Source: Bryobacteraceae bacterium (GTDB lineage Bacteria > Acidobacteriota > Terriglobia > Bryobacterales > Bryobacteraceae). Taken from it: DNA of 64,000 nucleotides. Below the pieces are notes generated by a model. It worked only from the letters and a program-made list of their open reading frames with translations. It was not told the DNA's origin and did not search any database. Made by a program: the position numbers and the translations under genes. Positions 1-8,925 of the stretch are shown piece after piece. Every line of letters begins with the position of its first letter. The first letter of the stretch is position 1. Location of the stretch: assembly GCA_025055455.1 (NCBI GenBank), contig JANWXD010000001.1, positions 248,001 through 312,000 on the forward strand, written 5' to 3'.

Positions 1-293
1 CGACGCTCACGATTCGTAACACCGGCGGCACGGACCACCTCTCATTCGACGAGGTCGGCTTGCCCGGGTTCCAGTTCATCCAGGATCCGCTCGAGTACAG
101 CACGCGCACGCACCACTCCAACATGGACCTCTACGACCATGTGCGAGGCGGAGACCTGATGCAGGCTTCGGCGGTGGTGGCCTCGTTCGCCTATCACGCC
201 GCGATGCGCCCCGAGATGCTCCCGCGCAAGCCCTTGCCCAAGCCCCGCCCGCGTCCGGAAAGCAAAGCCGAAGGCGGGCCGTCGGGAGGCTAA
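1..293 (+). CDS. M28-family zinc peptidase, C-terminal fragment
   Basis: Only the last 96 or so codons are in the window; the frame is open from base 3 and the gene starts before the window. The segment [20 protein letters not shown] and the following [12 protein letters not shown] are the typical C-terminal part of secreted M28 aminopeptidases (carboxypeptidase Q-like). In this family the His of the TDH-type motif is a metal ligand and the HHSNxDxxD stretch lies near the active site. After a final helix ([10 protein letters not shown]) there is a Pro/Lys/Arg-rich tail that ends in small residues. The stop overlaps the stop of the convergent deacetylase gene by four bases. Family assignment is firm for the visible part; substrate is unknown. 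Confidence 0.8.
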   Translation, partial: TLTIRNTGGTDHLSFDEVGLPGFQFIQDPLEYSTRTHHSNMDLYDHVRGGDLMQASAVVASFAYHAAMRPEMLPRKPLPKPRPRPESKAEGGPSGG

Positions 294-1048
294 GCCTCGG
301 GAACTTCCACGTCGCGAAAACTGACCAGGCGCACACCAGAGCTCGCCAGAGCTTCCCGCACCTCCGGGGCGGTGAGGGCCGCCAATTCCTGCTCGCGGCT
401 TTCCTTCAAGCGCGTGGGCGCGCGACGGAGCTCCTCGCCGCAGCGCCCTGGATGGCACATCAGTTCGGTGAGCCCCGTCGGCAGGCGGCGAATCAGATGG
501 ACGAGCTGCGGGACGCCGAGGCGTCCCGTGAGGCGGAACCCGGCGAAGTGGTCGGTCATGCGGAGCCCGTAGCGCGAGAGAATCCGCCCGGCGAGGGAGT
601 CAACCCCAGGCAACGGCAGCGGCCTCCGCACCCAGCGGATGCCGAACTCGCCGGCCACTTGCGCCACGGCCCGAAAAATCCACGGCAGCAAGTGGGTGTG
701 CTTATGCGTGTCCACGTGAGTGGGCTGCAGGCCGGCGCCGAGAATCTTCTCGACTTGGGCGCGCAGGATGTCGCGCAACGGCAGCCGCCGGGCCGCGACA
801 GCCGCGACGAGCTCCGGAAGGCTCTCGGGCAAACCGGGGGCGCCCACGAGCACCAGATGACAGCCGACGTCGAGGCTCGGGTGCGAGCGGGCCCGCTGGA
901 CGGCATCTTCAAAGGCCGCACCAGTGGCCATCAGGGTCGCCGAGGTCAGGATCCCGCGCTCGTGCGCTTCCAGGATCCCGGCGTTGACGTCCCGCGTGAA
1001 GCCGAAATCGTCGGCGTTGACGATCAAGAGGCGGCGGGCCGAGCTCAA
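290..1048 (-). CDS. ChbG/HpnK (YdjC) family carbohydrate deacetylase
   Basis: A 252-residue protein of the YdjC/ChbG/HpnK family. These are metal-dependent deacetylases acting on N-acetylated sugars or, for HpnK, in hopanoid side-chain biosynthesis. The N-terminal [16 protein letters not shown] carries the conserved Asp pair. The His ligands appear in the VGCHLVL and [13 protein letters not shown] segments, and the C-terminal LMCHPG is also family-typical. The start is TTG at 1048, overlapping the TGA of the MlaD gene (TTGA), so translation is probably coupled to the MCE lipid-transport genes. That context would fit a lipid or envelope substrate, but HpnK function is only an inference because no other hopanoid gene is visible. 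Confidence 0.85.
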   Translation of the reverse strand: MSSARRLLIVNADDFGFTRDVNAGILEAHERGILTSATLMATGAAFEDAVQRARSHPSLDVGCHLVLVGAPGLPESLPELVAAVAARRLPLRDILRAQVEKILGAGLQPTHVDTHKHTHLLPWIFRAVAQVAGEFGIRWVRRPLPLPGVDSLAGRILSRYGLRMTDHFAGFRLTGRLGVPQLVHLIRRLPTGLTELMCHPGRCGEELRRAPTRLKESREQELAALTAPEVREALASSGVRLVSFRDVEVPEA

Positions 1049-2118
1049 AACAGTGCCAATTTGATGCGCAGGAACTTTTTCGGGTTGGCCCGGAAATCCT
1101 TGAGCAAGCTCTCCAGTTCGCGGCTCACACCGTTCAAGGACTCGTACAGCTGCGGGTTGACCACCAGCTGGCCGAGCGTGCCCTGGCCGTTGTTGAGTTT
1201 CTCGACCGTGTCTTCGAGCCGCGCCAGCGTCGTCTGGATCTGCCGATGCAATTCCTCGTCCTTGAGTAGCTTGCCCGCCGTGCCCTTGCCCGCGTTGAGG
1301 TCTTCCACCAGGCGGTTCAACTCGGCCACGGTCTTCCGGGCCTCGTCGTAAAGCGAGGGGTCGCGGAGCAGCTTGCCAGCCGTGCCCTGCCCCTCCTGAA
1401 CGTTGCGTGCGATCTCGTCGACGCGCTGCACCGTGGAGCGGAGGTCGTTGTAGAGGCTGTCGTCGTACAGCAGCCGTCCGACGGTGCCCTGGCCGCTGGA
1501 AACGGCCCGGGTGACCTTTTCGGCCTCGGCGGCGGTACTGGTAAGGCGTTTATACAGCTCTTCATCCACGAGCAGCTTGCCGATGGTGCCGCGCCCGGCC
1601 TCCACGTCGCGCACGACACCGTCAATACGACGCAGCAGGTCCCGAGCCGCCACCATGACGTCGTAGCCGGACTGGACGACTTCCTCGAACTCGCTGACGT
1701 CCTTACTCGGGATCTCGGCTCCGTCACGCACCGTTTCCGCGCTCTGTCCCATCTTGATGTTGATGAACTTCGTGCCGAGGACGTTTTCAGCGCTGATGGC
1801 GGCTTGCGAGTCCACCGGTATGCGGCTGAGCATGGCCGCATCCACCGACATGTCGATGCGCACCACGCGGCGAGGCGTCTTTTCCCCCGATAGTCCGACG
1901 CGGGTCACGTTGCCGATGATGATCCCATTCAGCCGCACGGGGGCGCCCACGGCCAATGCCGCCGAGTCGTCCATATAGGTCCGCAGAGTGGCTTTGGCCA
2001 CGAACAGCTTCTTGGTCCCCGTGAGCAGAAGGATCAGCACGCCGAGAAGGACCATGGCAAAGATGGCCATGATCCCGACTTTGAGTTGAGCCCATCGAAT
2101 TTTTTTTGCGGAAGGCAT
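1045..2118 (-). CDS. mlaD: MlaD/MCE-domain substrate-binding protein with five 34-residue repeats
   Basis: A 357-residue MCE protein, the periplasmic lipid-binding component of an Mla-type ABC system. Residues 13-33 are one hydrophobic membrane anchor. The MCE domain follows at about 40-125 (YMDDSAALAVGAPVRLNGI and NVLGTKFINIKMG). After a linker, residues 175-344 are five tandem repeats of exactly 34 residues, each beginning GxGTxGxLL followed by an acidic/LY segment and a helix. The C-terminus is the basic [13 protein letters not shown]. The gene is downstream of the ATPase (12 bp gap) and overlaps the deacetylase. E. coli MlaD lacks this repeat region, which probably forms a helical or coiled extension across the periplasm. 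Confidence 0.9.
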   Translation of the reverse strand: MPSAKKIRWAQLKVGIMAIFAMVLLGVLILLLTGTKKLFVAKATLRTYMDDSAALAVGAPVRLNGIIIGNVTRVGLSGEKTPRRVVRIDMSVDAAMLSRIPVDSQAAISAENVLGTKFINIKMGQSAETVRDGAEIPSKDVSEFEEVVQSGYDVMVAARDLLRRIDGVVRDVEAGRGTIGKLLVDEELYKRLTSTAAEAEKVTRAVSSGQGTVGRLLYDDSLYNDLRSTVQRVDEIARNVQEGQGTAGKLLRDPSLYDEARKTVAELNRLVEDLNAGKGTAGKLLKDEELHRQIQTTLARLEDTVEKLNNGQGTLGQLVVNPQLYESLNGVSRELESLLKDFRANPKKFLRIKLALF

Positions 2119-2130
2119 AATCTTGTTCCG

Positions 2131-2952
2131 TTAGCGCCGGGCAAATTTGGCGACGTAGGGGTCGGCGCAACCCTCCAGCTCGGCTCGCGAGCCCTGAAAA
2201 GCGAGGCGGCCTTCGCGAAAGACAACAAAGCGCGTTGCGGCTCCCCCCACCTCGCCGTCCCCGGCGGCAAGTTCCAAACGGCCGTTACTCGGATTGTATC
2301 GGAAGTCGGACAACCACACGCCGTCCTGATAGCGCTGGGTGACCACGACTGTGGTGGCCCGGCGCGTGTCGCGTTCTTTGAGAATCAGCGCCATGATCGT
2401 ATAGGCGGTGATGGGATCCAGGCCCGCCGTGGGCGAGTCGTACAGGAGCAAGTCCGGCTCGGTGACCACGGCGCGGGCGATGCCCACGCGACGCCGCATG
2501 CCGCCGGAAAGCTCGCTCGGGAATTTTTCGAGGGTGTGCTCCAGCTCGACGAAGCGCAGGGCCTCCTCCACTCGGCGGCGCACCTCCTCGGGCGCGTAGC
2601 GGGCACCGGGCTGGTATCGCAGCGGGTAAGCCACGTTTTCTTCGACGGTCAGCGAGTCGAAGAGCCCGCCCTCTTGGAAGACCATCCCGATCCGAGCGCG
2701 GATCCGCTGCAGCTCGTCCTCCGGCAGCCGCGTGATCTCGCGGCCGAAGACGTACACTCGGCCGGCGTCGGGACGGATCAAGCCCAGAGCGGTTTTCAAA
2801 AGAACCGTCTTGCCGCTGGCCGCCGCTCCCAGAATCACACAGCTTTCCCCTTCGAAAATTTCCAGGGAAACGTCGTCGAGCGCAGTCACCTCGTCGAAGC
2901 GTACGGTGACGTGATCGAACCGGAGCGCGGTGGAACTTGCCGGTCCCGCCAT
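2131..2952 (-). CDS. mlaF: MlaF-like ABC ATPase with degenerate catalytic residues
   Basis: A 273-residue nucleotide-binding subunit expected to pair with the adjacent MlaE permease. The Walker A motif is GAAASGKT (residues 42-49), the Q-loop is VFQEGG, the signature is LSGGMRRR (about 148-155), and the D-loop AGLDP is present. Two catalytic positions are unusual. The residue after the Walker B Asp172 is Ser173 where ABC ATPases normally have Glu, and the switch position reads VVVTQR with Gln206 instead of His. Binding residues are kept while hydrolysis residues are lost, so activity may be low or depend on a partner. The gene lies 7 bp downstream of mlaE. Annotation as an MCE-associated ATPase is firm; activity is uncertain. 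Confidence 0.9.
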   Translation of the reverse strand: MAGPASSTALRFDHVTVRFDEVTALDDVSLEIFEGESCVILGAAASGKTVLLKTALGLIRPDAGRVYVFGREITRLPEDELQRIRARIGMVFQEGGLFDSLTVEENVAYPLRYQPGARYAPEEVRRRVEEALRFVELEHTLEKFPSELSGGMRRRVGIARAVVTEPDLLLYDSPTAGLDPITAYTIMALILKERDTRRATTVVVTQRYQDGVWLSDFRYNPSNGRLELAAGDGEVGGAATRFVVFREGRLAFQGSRAELEGCADPYVAKFARR

Positions 2953-2959
2953 CCGGGTC

Positions 2960-3715
2960 TCAGACGCCCACGAAGAAGCGCGTGATGAAGAAGTCCAGGA
3001 CGAAGATCCACACCGAAGCCACGACCATCGCTCGGGTCGTGGAGCGTCCCACCCCTTGGGTGCCGCCGGTCGTTTGCATTCCGTAGTGACACCCCACCAG
3101 CGCGATCACGAAGGCGAAGGCGAAGGGTTTGATTAGACCTTGAAACAGATCGCTATACTCGAGGGCCTGCCAGGCGCTGTTCCAGTATTGGGCGGGCGTC
3201 ATTTTCAGTAGAAAATAGGCGATCATAAAACCGCCGACCAAGCCCAGGAAGTCGGCGATGATGGTCAAAAGCGGCAGCACGATGGCGGTGGCGATCAGGC
3301 GCGGCGTGACCAGTTTCTGGGTGGGATCGGTCCCCAGGGCGCGCATGGCGTCGATCTGTTCGGTGACCTTCATGGATCCGATCTCGCTCGCCATGCCGGA
3401 GGAATTGCGACCGGCAACCATGAGCGCCGTCAGCACCGGACCCATTTCGCGGACGAGCGTAATGGCCACCAACTCCCCCGTCTTGCCCACCGCGCCGTAG
3501 GTCATCAGGGCCTTGGTGAGCTGGAGAGCCATCACCGCCCCGCTGAAAAAACCCGTGAGAACGACGATCGGCAGGCTGCCCACGCCGATCGTATCCATCT
3601 GAAGGATGATGTCATCGACGTAGTGGGGCCGGCGCGCCACGTTGCGGATCGCCCTGCCCGACAGAACGAAGAACTCTTGTACGGACAAAACGGGCGGTTT
3701 CAGTAAGTCCAGCAA
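2960..3715 (-). CDS. mlaE: MlaE family ABC permease
   Basis: A 251-residue inner-membrane permease of the MlaE/Ttg2B family, with several hydrophobic helices. It contains the family-typical stretches VGSLPIVVLTGFFSGAVMAL, LVREMGPVLTALMVAGR and EQIDAMRALGTDP. It forms the transmembrane channel for phospholipid transport between membranes together with the MlaF-like and MlaD-like proteins encoded just downstream. The start is taken as TTG at 3715, because a GGAGGA ribosome site lies about 11 bases upstream and the nearby ATG is in another frame. No MlaB (STAS) or MlaC gene is seen in the window, as is common for this MCE gene arrangement. Confidence 0.92.
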   Translation of the reverse strand: MLDLLKPPVLSVQEFFVLSGRAIRNVARRPHYVDDIILQMDTIGVGSLPIVVLTGFFSGAVMALQLTKALMTYGAVGKTGELVAITLVREMGPVLTALMVAGRNSSGMASEIGSMKVTEQIDAMRALGTDPTQKLVTPRLIATAIVLPLLTIIADFLGLVGGFMIAYFLLKMTPAQYWNSAWQALEYSDLFQGLIKPFAFAFVIALVGCHYGMQTTGGTQGVGRSTTRAMVVASVWIFVLDFFITRFFVGV

Positions 3716-3782
3716 TCCGCAATCGTCCTCCGAACCATGATGCTACCATAGCAGCTGGGCGCGGCCTTCCCGCGCGCCGTTC

Positions 3783-4766
3783 ATGAAGGGGCTCACGGAC
3801 ATTGCCGGGATTCGTGTGGGCCATGCCACGGATCTGGAGGCGCTGACCGGCTGCACGGTCATCCTGTGCGAGGGTGGGGCGGTGGCGGGCGCCGACATCC
3901 GCGGTTCGGCCTCGGGCACGGAGGAATTCCCGGTGATGAGCCCGCTGCACGTCACGGATGTCGTCCACGCTGTGGTGCTGGCGGGGGGAAGCGCCTTCGG
4001 ACTGGAGGCCGCCTCGGGAGTGCGCCGGTTCCTCGAGCAGCGGGGCGTGGGATTCGCAACGCGCGCCGCCAAGGTGCCGATCGTGCCCTGCGCGATTCTC
4101 TACGATTTGGGCATCGGCAAGTCAAGCGTCCGTCCGACCCGCGAAATGGGCGAAGCCGCGGCCGCTGCGGCCCACGCGGAGGCGGTCGAAGAGGGCGCGG
4201 TAGGCGCCGGCACGGGCGCCACGGTGGGCAAGTTGTTCGGCATGAGCTGTGCCATGAAGTCGGGCCTAGGGTCAGCGACCGTCGCTTTGGAGGACCGGTA
4301 TGCCGGCGTGCTCGTGGCGGCCCTCGCGGTGGTCAACGCCTTCGGCGACGTGCGGGATCCCGACACCGGCGAGCTGGTCGCCGGGGCCCGTCGCGCGCCG
4401 GACAGCATGGAACTGGCCGACACGTCCCGGCACCTGCTGCGGGGAGTTCGCGGCGGATTCTCGCAACAAAACACCACATTAGTTGTGGTGGCCACCAACG
4501 CGCGGCTCACCAAGGTCGAAGCCATGAAACTGGCGCAGCTGGCCCAGAACGGCCTCGCGCGCGCGATCTCGCCAGCTCACACCATGTTCGACGGCGATCT
4601 GGTTATTGCCCTGTCGCTCGGCTCGCACCAAGCCGACGTCAACGCGCTCGGTGTGGCCGCCGCCCAAGCGGTCTCGCGCGCGATCCTGCGGGCCGTTCGT
4701 CTGGCGCCGAGTCTGGGGGGCCTGCCGGGGCTGGCATCCTCCGAATCCGCGACGCGTCGAGTTTAA
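3783..4766 (+). CDS. P1 family peptidase (DmpA/S58 fold)
   Basis: A 327-residue protein of the P1 (formerly S58) family of self-processing Ntn-like aminopeptidases/amidases. Family stretches are [13 protein letters not shown]-like at the N-terminus, [17 protein letters not shown], and [15 protein letters not shown] with the glycine-rich oxyanion region. Near the C-terminus is [15 protein letters not shown], where Thr267 sits at the expected autocleavage/nucleophile region of the TxFDGD subgroup. There is no signal peptide, so it is probably cytoplasmic. It is divergent from mlaE and convergent with ald, sharing a four-base stop overlap inside TTTAAA. Substrate is not known. Confidence 0.88.
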   Translation: MKGLTDIAGIRVGHATDLEALTGCTVILCEGGAVAGADIRGSASGTEEFPVMSPLHVTDVVHAVVLAGGSAFGLEAASGVRRFLEQRGVGFATRAAKVPIVPCAILYDLGIGKSSVRPTREMGEAAAAAAHAEAVEEGAVGAGTGATVGKLFGMSCAMKSGLGSATVALEDRYAGVLVAALAVVNAFGDVRDPDTGELVAGARRAPDSMELADTSRHLLRGVRGGFSQQNTTLVVVATNARLTKVEAMKLAQLAQNGLARAISPAHTMFDGDLVIALSLGSHQADVNALGVAAAQAVSRAILRAVRLAPSLGGLPGLASSESATRRV

Positions 4767-5875
4767 ACGAGGGCGAGCAATTCCTTGGCACGGCGGCCTT
4801 GGGACTCGGCCACGGCAGGATGCGTTACCTCGCCCCGATACGTATTGACCCCCTCCCGGATGGCAGGGTGGTCGGCGCAGGCACCTTCCAAGCCCTTATT
4901 GGCCAGCTCGAGCAAGTAGGGGAAAGTGGCGTTGGTCAGAGCGAAGGTGGAGGTGTGCGGTACCGCAGCGGGCATGTTGGAGACGCAATAGTGCAGCACG
5001 CCGTCGACGACATAGACCGGGTGCGTATGCGTCGTGGGCCGGGACGTTTCGAAACAGCCGCCCTGATCGATGGAGACATCCACCACCACCGCGCCCCGCT
5101 TCATCTGCGCCACCATATCGCGCCGCACCAGTTTCGGGGCGGTGGCGCCGGGCACCAACACCGCGCCGATGACCAAGTCGGCCTGGCGCACCGCTTCGCG
5201 CACGGTCCACGGGTTGGAAGCTAGCGTCACCACCTGGCTGTTGTAGATGTCGTCAATTTCACGAAGCCGGTTGAGGTTCTTGTCGATAATGGTGACGTGG
5301 GCGCCCATGCCGAAGGCGACCTTAGCGGCATTGTGTCCCACGACGCCGCCGCCTAGGATGACGACGTTGGCCGGCGCCACGCCGGGCACTCCTCCGAGCA
5401 GCAGGCCCCGGCCGCCATTCGGCGCCTCCAGATATTGAGCGCCCACCTGCACCGCCATGCGCCCGGCGACTTCGCTCATTGGGGTGAGCAACGGAAGCGA
5501 TCCGTCCGGCTCGCGGATCGTCTCGTAGGCCACGGCGCTGACGCGGGCCTCGAGCAGCCGATCCGTCAATTCCGGCAACGGCGCCAGGTGCAAATAGGTG
5601 AACAAGATCAACCCCGGTCGCAGGTAGGGATACTCGGAAGGCTGGGGTTCCTTCACTTTGACGATGAGTTCGGCACGAGCCCACACTTCGGCCGCTGAGT
5701 GGACGATTTCGGCCCCCGCTTCCTGGTATTCACGGTCGGTGATCGCGCTGCCTTCGCCGGCGCCGGATTGGACCAACACCCGATGGCCCGCTTCCCGGAG
5801 CATGGCAGCCCCGCCGGGCACCAAACCCACGCGCCGCTCCTGATCCTTGATTTCTTTGGGGACACCGATGGTCAT
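4763..5875 (-). CDS. ald: Alanine dehydrogenase
   Basis: A 370-residue NAD-dependent L-alanine dehydrogenase, full family length, interconverting L-alanine and pyruvate plus ammonia in the cytoplasm. The N-terminus [20 protein letters not shown] is diagnostic. The catalytic residues known from the family are all at the expected positions: Lys75 (IVKVKEP), His96 (TYLHLA) and Asp270 (VSIDQGG). The nucleotide-binding glycine motif is [13 protein letters not shown] (about 175-187). The start codon overlaps the stop of the upstream peptidoglycan-binding-protein gene (ATGA), so the two are probably translated together. Confidence 0.96.
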   Translation of the reverse strand: MTIGVPKEIKDQERRVGLVPGGAAMLREAGHRVLVQSGAGEGSAITDREYQEAGAEIVHSAAEVWARAELIVKVKEPQPSEYPYLRPGLILFTYLHLAPLPELTDRLLEARVSAVAYETIREPDGSLPLLTPMSEVAGRMAVQVGAQYLEAPNGGRGLLLGGVPGVAPANVVILGGGVVGHNAAKVAFGMGAHVTIIDKNLNRLREIDDIYNSQVVTLASNPWTVREAVRQADLVIGAVLVPGATAPKLVRRDMVAQMKRGAVVVDVSIDQGGCFETSRPTTHTHPVYVVDGVLHYCVSNMPAAVPHTSTFALTNATFPYLLELANKGLEGACADHPAIREGVNTYRGEVTHPAVAESQGRRAKELLALV

Positions 5876-6342
5876 GGCTGGAGGGCTTCCGGCCTTGGTT
5901 GTCCGTTTGGAGCCGCACTGTCGCGCTTCGGACCCAGTCCGAGCGCGATTAACGATAAGGAGTTGATCTTCCCGGTCGGCTCCAGGCGGTTATCTTGCTG
6001 GAACTTTCTGAGCGCTTCGATGGATTCCGGGCCCCAACTACCCGACGGCGGCCCCTCCAAATAGCCCCGAGCGATCAAGGCCTCCTGGATCTCGCGATAC
6101 CGTTCCGGGGTGGGTTGCTGCTGGCCGAGGCGCCAGCTCGGCGTCCGGCCGCGGCGGGCGCGCTGGTGCGCGGCCGTCGGTTTCCCTAGCCGTTTCGAGG
6201 AAACGGATCGTTTGGGGAAAGTTTGTTTTTCAATGCGCGCCGAGGATTTGGCTGCTGCGGTGGACTGATTCCGCTGCTGCGCCGCCGTCGGCGCCCAGCC
6301 GAGCGACAGCGCACACAGCACCGCGATCCACCCACCCCGCAT
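5872..6342 (-). CDS. Exported protein with peptidoglycan-binding domain
   Basis: A 156-residue protein when started at the ATG at 6342. That start gives a good signal peptide ([16 protein letters not shown], cleavage after AAQ is plausible). An in-frame GTG at 6402 would add 20 arginine-rich residues before it and is less likely. The middle is basic and low in complexity. Residues near the end ([20 protein letters not shown], then a short [13 protein letters not shown] segment) match the PG_binding_1 fold, usually a repeat that docks on cell-wall peptides. It lies between htrA and ald on the same strand. No catalytic domain is visible, so a wall-binding or adaptor role is inferred. Confidence 0.8.
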   Translation of the reverse strand: MRGGWIAVLCALSLGWAPTAAQQRNQSTAAAKSSARIEKQTFPKRSVSSKRLGKPTAAHQRARRGRTPSWRLGQQQPTPERYREIQEALIARGYLEGPPSGSWGPESIEALRKFQQDNRLEPTGKINSLSLIALGLGPKRDSAAPNGQPRPEALQP

Positions 6343-6402
6343 GCGCACCTTCAGTCTAGCAAAGGGGAGTGCCGGCGGGAATCTTGCCGCCGCGCGCCGC
6401 AC

Positions 6403-7980
6403 CTACCGCCCGCCGGGGAACGTGCCGGCGGGAAATGCGCTCGCCCACTCCACGTTGCGGCTTCCGCGGCGGTCAGCGGTTCGCGCGGCTCTCTTGACCT
6501 GGAACGCGACGGCATCGCCCGGTTTCAGGGAAGCCTGAACCTGTTTGATGTCTTCGATCGTCTTGACCGGCTTCCGGTTCACCGCGATGATGATGTCGTT
6601 CGGCCGTAGTCCGATATCCTCGGCGAACGAACCCGGATCCACTCGCGTGATCAGAAGGGCGCCTGGGCCGTCGTAGCCGAGCTCTTCCCGGTCGGCCGGG
6701 GTCAGGTTGCGGACGTAGAAGCCGAACTTCGCACCACCGGCGGGGCGCTCCGGCTCCGGGGCCGGCTCCGGACTGCGGATGCGGGGGTTGCGGGCCCAAA
6801 CTTGGGAGCGGTCGCCGATCGTCACTCGCACATCCTGCTTTTTGCCGTCGCGCAGGATGGTCAAGGTGGCCTCGGATCCGATGGGGGAATTCGCGATGCG
6901 GTCCACCAGATCATCACCGCTCTGGACGGGCTGGCCGTTCAGGGCGACGATGACATCCTGCTCGCGCAGGCCCGCTTTCTCCGCGGGGCTTCCCGGCTCC
7001 ACGGCGTTGACGAACGCACCGCGATCCGCGCCGTAGACGCGCAGCAGCTCCGGAGTGGTCCGTTCCAACGACACTCCGATCGAACCGCGATTGACCCGGC
7101 CCGTCTTGATGATGTCGTTGTAGACCCGAACCGCGGTGTTGACGGGGAGCGCGAAGCCCACACCTTGGTTGGTGCCGCTGAGGGTCGCAATGGCCGTGTT
7201 GATGCCGATGACTTCGCCGCGGATGTTCAACAGGGGACCGCCGCTGTTGCCCGGATTGATGGCGGCATCGGTCTGGATGAACCGTTGAAACTGCTCCATA
7301 CCCGGACGGCCCTTGGCGGAAATAATGCCGGCGGTGACCGTCGCCTCCAGGCCGAAGGGCGAGCCGATGGCGATGGCCCAGTCCCCCACCTGCACCGCAT
7401 CGGAGTTGCCGATCTTCACCGGAACCAGCTTGCGCCCGGCATCAATTTTGATGACGGCCAGGTCCGTCTCTCGGTCCCAGCCGATCAGCTTGGCTTCGTA
7501 CTCTTTCGGATCACCGTTCAGTTTGACCTTGATGCGATCGGCCCGGTCAATCACATGATTGTTGGTGAGGATATAGCCGTTGGGATCGACAATCATACCC
7601 GAGCCGTTGCCCGGCAGCCGTCGGGGCTGCGGCAGGTTGAAGGGCGAATTCGGGAAAAAGCGGCGGAATAGATCGAAGCCGGGTTCGTCTTCCTCGTCTT
7701 GCGCGCCACCCTCTCGACCGGAACGCCCCTCCCGGATCCCGTACTCGCTAGTGATATTCACCACGGAAGCTTCGACTTGGCGTGCGATTTCGGCGATGGC
7801 GTTGGACAGCTGGACGGGATCGGGGACCACCAGTGGCGTGGCGTCCGGGGCGGCCTGGCTGCGGGCCGCCCGCACGTCGGTTCCGATCAGTGTTCCAATT
7901 AGGATACCGAGTGAGAGCGTTAGCAGCAAAACACCGAGGGACAGTAATTTTTGTTGGCGCAACAACTGATGAAGATTCAT
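6403..7980 (-). CDS. degQ: HtrA/DegQ-type periplasmic serine protease (Do family)
   Basis: A 525-residue trypsin-fold protease/chaperone for envelope quality control. Residues 12-33 are a hydrophobic signal or anchor segment. The catalytic triad is visible: His142 (LTNNHVID), Asp173 (RETDLAVIKID) and Ser246 (NPGNSGGPLL). Two PDZ domains follow, with the carboxylate-binding regions near GAFVNAVEPGSPAEKAGL and GALLITRVDPGSFAEDIGL. A Pro-rich linker (EPAPEPERPAGG) separates the PDZ domains. On the minus strand a TATAAT box lies about 34 bases upstream of the ATG, a plausible -10 element. The downstream gene is separated by about 60 bases. Confidence 0.95.
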   Translation of the reverse strand: MNLHQLLRQQKLLSLGVLLLTLSLGILIGTLIGTDVRAARSQAAPDATPLVVPDPVQLSNAIAEIARQVEASVVNITSEYGIREGRSGREGGAQDEEDEPGFDLFRRFFPNSPFNLPQPRRLPGNGSGMIVDPNGYILTNNHVIDRADRIKVKLNGDPKEYEAKLIGWDRETDLAVIKIDAGRKLVPVKIGNSDAVQVGDWAIAIGSPFGLEATVTAGIISAKGRPGMEQFQRFIQTDAAINPGNSGGPLLNIRGEVIGINTAIATLSGTNQGVGFALPVNTAVRVYNDIIKTGRVNRGSIGVSLERTTPELLRVYGADRGAFVNAVEPGSPAEKAGLREQDVIVALNGQPVQSGDDLVDRIANSPIGSEATLTILRDGKKQDVRVTIGDRSQVWARNPRIRSPEPAPEPERPAGGAKFGFYVRNLTPADREELGYDGPGALLITRVDPGSFAEDIGLRPNDIIIAVNRKPVKTIEDIKQVQASLKPGDAVAFQVKRAARTADRRGSRNVEWASAFPAGTFPGGR

Positions 7981-8031
7981 AGGCGCCCGCGCTCCGAAGC
8001 GGCGTTGGCTTCATTATAGCGCACCTGGCCC

Positions 8032-8925
8032 TCATGGCCTTCGCTGACGCCTGTGGGCGGGCCCGAGCTCCACGAGCAGGATTGCGGCGAGGATTAGCCC
8101 GGCGCCGGCGGCGACTGGAGCGGAAAACACCTCGCCCGCCACCAGATAGGCCGTCAGCCAGGCGAAGACCGGCTCCAGAGCGAAGATGAGGGCCGTGCGC
8201 GTGGGCGTGGTGCGGCGCTGCGCCCAGGCCTGTACGGTGAAGGCGAGCGCCGTCGCCAGCAGGCCGGTGACCGCCACCGCACCCAACACGCGCGGGCTCC
8301 AGCGGATCCAGGCTCGCTCCGCCCACCAGCATCCCGCTAGCGCCAGCGCGGCGGCCGTGGCGATCTGCACGAGGCTGAGCTCCTCGACGCGGACGCGCGG
8401 GGCGTAGTAGCCGACCACCAGGATGTGCAGCGCGAAGCCGAAGGCGCACACCAGGGTCAGAAGATCGCCGTAGCCCATCCGCAAACTTGCCCCTTCCAGC
8501 GTGAGAAGGGCCAGCCCGCAGGTGGCCAGGCAGGCCCCGCCCCAGTCTGACCAGCGCGGGCGTACCCGGCCCGCCGCCGCGCCGAGCAGAGGGACCAAGA
8601 CGACCGACAGGCCCGTAATGAACGCAGATTTCGAAGGGGTGGTGTACCGCAGGCCTATGGTCTGGAACAAGTAGCCGCAAAACAGGCAGGCGCCCGCCAC
8701 AAGGCCGGCGCGCAGGCCCTCCCGCTCGAAGCGGAGGACGCCGCGCCATCGCAACCCGGCCGCCAGCGCCACGGAGGCCAGCGTGAAGCGCAGGGCCAGA
8801 AACAGCAGCGTGGAGGCGTCCTCGAGGGCGTGTTTGACCAGGACGAACGTGGCGCCCCAGATCAGTGTGATGCCCACCAGAGCCGCATCGGCGCCCCAGA
8901 CGCGGTCGACGGGGGGAGCATTCAT
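8032..8925 (-). CDS. EamA/DMT-family transporter
   Basis: A 297-residue integral membrane protein with about ten hydrophobic helices in two EamA repeats, typical of drug/metabolite exporters. The diagnostic start of the first repeat is LIWGATFVLVKHAL, and GYLFQTIGLRYTTPSKSAFI is the usual end of the first EamA unit. The start at 8925 is chosen because it makes an ATGA overlap with the M20 peptidase stop and gives the normal length. The longer reading frame upstream lies inside the peptidase gene. Substrate cannot be predicted; pairing with a peptidase suggests, but does not show, export of amino acids or related molecules. Confidence 0.88.
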   Translation of the reverse strand: MNAPPVDRVWGADAALVGITLIWGATFVLVKHALEDASTLLFLALRFTLASVALAAGLRWRGVLRFEREGLRAGLVAGACLFCGYLFQTIGLRYTTPSKSAFITGLSVVLVPLLGAAAGRVRPRWSDWGGACLATCGLALLTLEGASLRMGYGDLLTLVCAFGFALHILVVGYYAPRVRVEELSLVQIATAAALALAGCWWAERAWIRWSPRVLGAVAVTGLLATALAFTVQAWAQRRTTPTRTALIFALEPVFAWLTAYLVAGEVFSAPVAAGAGLILAAILLVELGPAHRRQRRP

